Assembly (NCBI GenBank): GCA_020630335.1
Contig: JAHDBN010000010.1
Coordinates: forward strand, 18,290-82,289
Direction of reading: 5' to 3'
DNA from: Bacteriovoracaceae bacterium
Lineage (GTDB): Bacteria; Bdellovibrionota; Bacteriovoracia; Bacteriovoracales; Bacteriovoracaceae
Length of the DNA: 64,000 bases
Position 1 is the first letter of the stretch. Each line of letters begins with the position of its first letter. Below the pieces are notes generated by a model. It had not been told where the DNA came from. It was given only the letters and a program-made list of their open reading frames with translations, and made no database searches. Positions 63,301 through 64,000 of the stretch are shown here, one piece after another. Made by a program: the position numbers and the translations under genes.

Positions 63301-64000
63301 AAGGACCAAGTACTCTACAGACTAGTTCCAACTCATGCGTCACAGAACCAACAGTCATGCTAGAGCTGATATGCCATACTCCAGTTGCTGGTGTATAAAG
63401 TCCATGACTTACAGTATGGCTTACATATTCTGTAGAGCCTGGACATAAATCGACAAGACCAACGCCAGTCGCTGTATCAGGACCAAGGTTATCTACTTTT
63501 ATTTTATAAGCATATTCATTAGCAGCTATATGCCCTAGCCCATTAAAACCAAAAGAACCTTCTTCTTTAATCGTCCTTAAATTTGCGGACAATGTAGTTG
63601 TTGTAGTTGTAGTAGTCGTAGTTGTAGTAGTCGTAGTTGTTGTAGTCGTAGTTGTTGTAGTTGTTGTAGTTGTTGTAGTTGTAGTAGTTGTAGTAGTTGT
63701 AGTAGTTGTAGTAGTTGTAGTAGTTGTAGTAGTAGTAGTAGTAGTAGTTGTAGTAGTTGTAGTAGTTGTAGTAGTTGTAGTAGTTGTAGTTGTAGTTGTA
63801 GTTGTAGTTGTAGTTGTAGTAGTCGTAGTTGTAGTAGTCGTAGTTGTTGTAGTTGTAGTTGTAGTTGTAGTAGTCGTAGTTGTTGTAGTCGTAGTTGTTG
63901 TAGTCGTAGTTGTAGTAGTCGTAGTTGTAGTAGTCGTAGTTGTAGTAGTCGTAGTTGTTGTAGTCGTAGTTGTTGTAGTCGTAGTTGTTGTAGTCGTAGT
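60317..64000 (-). CDS. giant Thr-rich repeat protein, N-terminus beyond right edge
   Basis: At least 1227 residues; the frame is open to the window edge, so this is a partial gene. A TTG at 63592 is the first possible start inside, but it lies within the frame directly after Thr codons and is not credible. From the N-terminal side: 136 or more Thr codons, a DUF11-type domain (NEYAYKIKVDNLGPDTATGVGLVDLCPGS), a beta domain (PVLDEIPDVPCLDPEG), a Cys-rich stretch with about 14 Cys (CGIECDRDSECSALPGGC), a Ser/Thr linker, seven Ig/cadherin-like repeats of 88-94 residues, and a Cys-rich C-terminal tail (CGGLGEACCLSGGTGC). A surface or adhesion role is likely. Confidence 0.8.
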   Translation of the reverse strand, partial: TTTTTTTTTTTTTTTTTTTTTTTTTTTTTTTTTTTTTTTTTTTTTTTTTTTTTTTTTTTTTTTTTTTTTTTTTTTTTTTTTTTTTTTTTTTTTTTTTTTTTTTTTTTTTTTTTTTTTTTTTTTTTTTTTTTTTTTTLSANLRTIKEEGSFGFNGLGHIAANEYAYKIKVDNLGPDTATGVGLVDLCPGSTEYVSHTVSHGLYTPATGVWHISSSMTVGSVTHELELVCRVLGPSCPIQISNTTTAAVGNEFDPDSSSDVLTTTHNVNGSACPAINNPPVLDEIPDVPCLDPEGLVIDANDGGDDLDIDGDSLSYECYYDYVVDGAVLSVDTCASHNGIVFDSSTGRLEVEGDIVTPSTFLEIKIIASDQQAPALTDEEVFSINLMKCTTGGQCGIECDRDSECSALPGGCTKCDNELAVPVCIAPGCSNPASCTQNEDCCSGYTCERDLMNPGSSVCIVGTTTTTTVTSTSSTSSTSTTTTTSTTTTTGSSVSITAIDDWTPSSQDGLTFSGNVALNDWSANCDPISYVHHTHNNVTVTGTGPSFFITPGVGTWSFIYVATCSDGTTSDLAVVSGNADPAPSVTANSVFISVSEGGQAIGTFNVSDNDVINSTCEPVTYSNSTCSNCSFTGTFPNINITPTASGSWDILYTVTCSDGTTSDSASVFGTATSAPSISIANQSVSSSQEGVAINLDVTSDTSANSTCTPVSYTAGTCTNCTDSGSASLPSSLVITPSGPEAWSFSYTGTCSDGTTSDSGVISGTADPAPSISVSDQSVSSSQEGVAITLDVTSDTSANSTCTPVSYTAGTCTNCTDSGSASLPSSLVITPSGPGAWSFSYTGTCSDGTTSDSGLISGTASSAPSISVADQSVSSSQEGVAINLDVTSDTSANSTCTPVSYTAGTCTNCTDSGSASLPTSLIITPSGPGSWSFSYTGTCSDGTTSDSGVISGTADPAPSISVSDQSVSSSQEGVAITLDVSSDTSANSTCTPVSYTAGTCTNCTDSGSASLPASLIITPSGPGAWSFSYTGTCSDGTTSDSGVISGTADPAPSVTAVDDNVTGSAIGVPSSLDVSVNDTINSTCTPETYSEGTCNNCTVNGVLPNVNITPTAAGAWDFTYTVTCSDMITSDSAVVSGTAPAPCGGLGEACCLSGGTGCDSGLLCGTGGICEECPGQTLTCPAGTNNAGSTYWCDDYSYNGTSCVLSSDSACSGGIDGQWAICGGIAPPSN
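60853..61980 (-). repeat. four near-identical 282-bp tandem repeats
   Basis: The segment CTAGTCGTTCC recurs at 60894, 61176, 61458 and 61740, exactly 282 bases (94 codons) apart. Each copy encodes one Ig/cadherin-like unit with CTNCTDSGSASLP and TCSDGTTSDSG cores. The copies are almost identical at DNA level while the flanking units are diverged, so the array expanded recently and its copy number can vary by recombination without changing frame. Confidence 0.85.
63593..64000 (-). repeat. trinucleotide array encoding poly-threonine
   Basis: All 136 triplets to the edge read as AGT, TGT or CGT on the plus strand, that is ACT, ACA and ACG (Thr) on the minus strand, with no exception. ACC is absent. 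The order of the three codons is partly periodic (blocks such as agt cgt agt tgt tgt). The array continues past the window. Confidence 0.95.

Noticed and set aside
63590..63592. TTG as the start of the right-edge gene
   Set aside because: The frame continues upstream without a stop through 136 Thr codons to the window edge, and no ribosome site precedes the TTG. The true start lies beyond 64000.
63593..64000. CRISPR-like or satellite repeat array
   Set aside because: There are no spacer-sized unique segments; every triplet is a Thr codon in frame with the large gene, so the array is coding.
1..64000. tRNA, rRNA, riboswitch, insertion sequence, prophage or toxin-antitoxin genes
   Set aside because: No cloverleaf or rRNA segments, transposase motifs, integrase, phage structural genes or typical toxin-antitoxin pairs were recognised in the intergenic spaces or coding regions.

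Overview
This is an AT-rich, gene-dense chromosomal window from a Gram-negative bacterium. It has a complete Kdo (LPS inner core) synthesis operon, LapB, many lipoproteins and many proteins with Sec signal peptides. Two TIGR02147-family regulators, an apparent sphingolipid-type gene group and a large arsenal of exported proteases and giant repeat proteins point to the Bdellovibrionota, most likely the Bacteriovoracia (Bacteriovorax, Halobacteriovorax or Peredibacter relatives). That placement is an inference from gene content only. I see no rRNA, tRNA, CRISPR array, insertion sequence or prophage.

Layout. 0.3-2.6 kb: gpmA-sodA operon and an alpha/beta hydrolase. 2.5-9.3 kb: envelope proteins, namely a CxxCH lipoprotein, an OmpA/glycine-zipper lipoprotein with a visible promoter and dyad, and a three-gene operon ending in an HTTM membrane protein. 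9.4-16.2 kb: cytidine deaminase, a TfoX-C protein, a trypsin-like and a subtilisin-like protease, and pairs of unknown exported proteins. 16.3-20.1 kb: serine-palmitoyltransferase-like enzyme, zinc dehydrogenase and a GNAT-like protein of the type that includes bacterial ceramide synthase. 20.1-21.0 kb: TIGR02147 regulator translationally coupled to a 41-residue exported peptide. 21.1-24.7 kb: kdsB-pyrG-kdsA-kdsC, with start and stop codons overlapping throughout. 24.8-31.2 kb: glutathione peroxidase/acyltransferase pair, DUF2237, YceI, NhaC, LOG/AI-2E pair, metzincin. 31.3-39.9 kb: DUF4838 lipoprotein and a 1969-residue repeat lipoprotein. 40.3-42.0 kb: second TIGR02147 regulator, again coupled to an exported protein, then a frameshifted small gene. 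42.1-45.8 kb: sppA-lapB-zupT-BI-1 operon. 45.9-47.1 kb: aroA. 47.2-56.0 kb: acidic lipoprotein, subtilase plus 1020-residue partner, two more exported proteins. 56.1-60.3 kb: DAHP synthase/chorismate mutase divergent from aroE-aroK-aroB-aroC. 60.3-64.0 kb: the C-terminal part of a second giant repeat protein that runs off the right edge through at least 136 consecutive threonine codons.

How the genes fit together. Core metabolism is concentrated in the kds/pyrG and aro blocks; pyrG makes the CTP that KdsB consumes. Nearly everything else concerns the cell surface or secretion. Seven exported proteins, all on the minus strand, have a predicted signal-peptidase site directly followed by Gln, resembling the Bacteroidetes Q-rule. 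The two giant proteins share one Ig/cadherin-like repeat family. Both TIGR02147 genes overlap by four bases the start of an exported-protein gene, suggesting a recurrent two-gene module.
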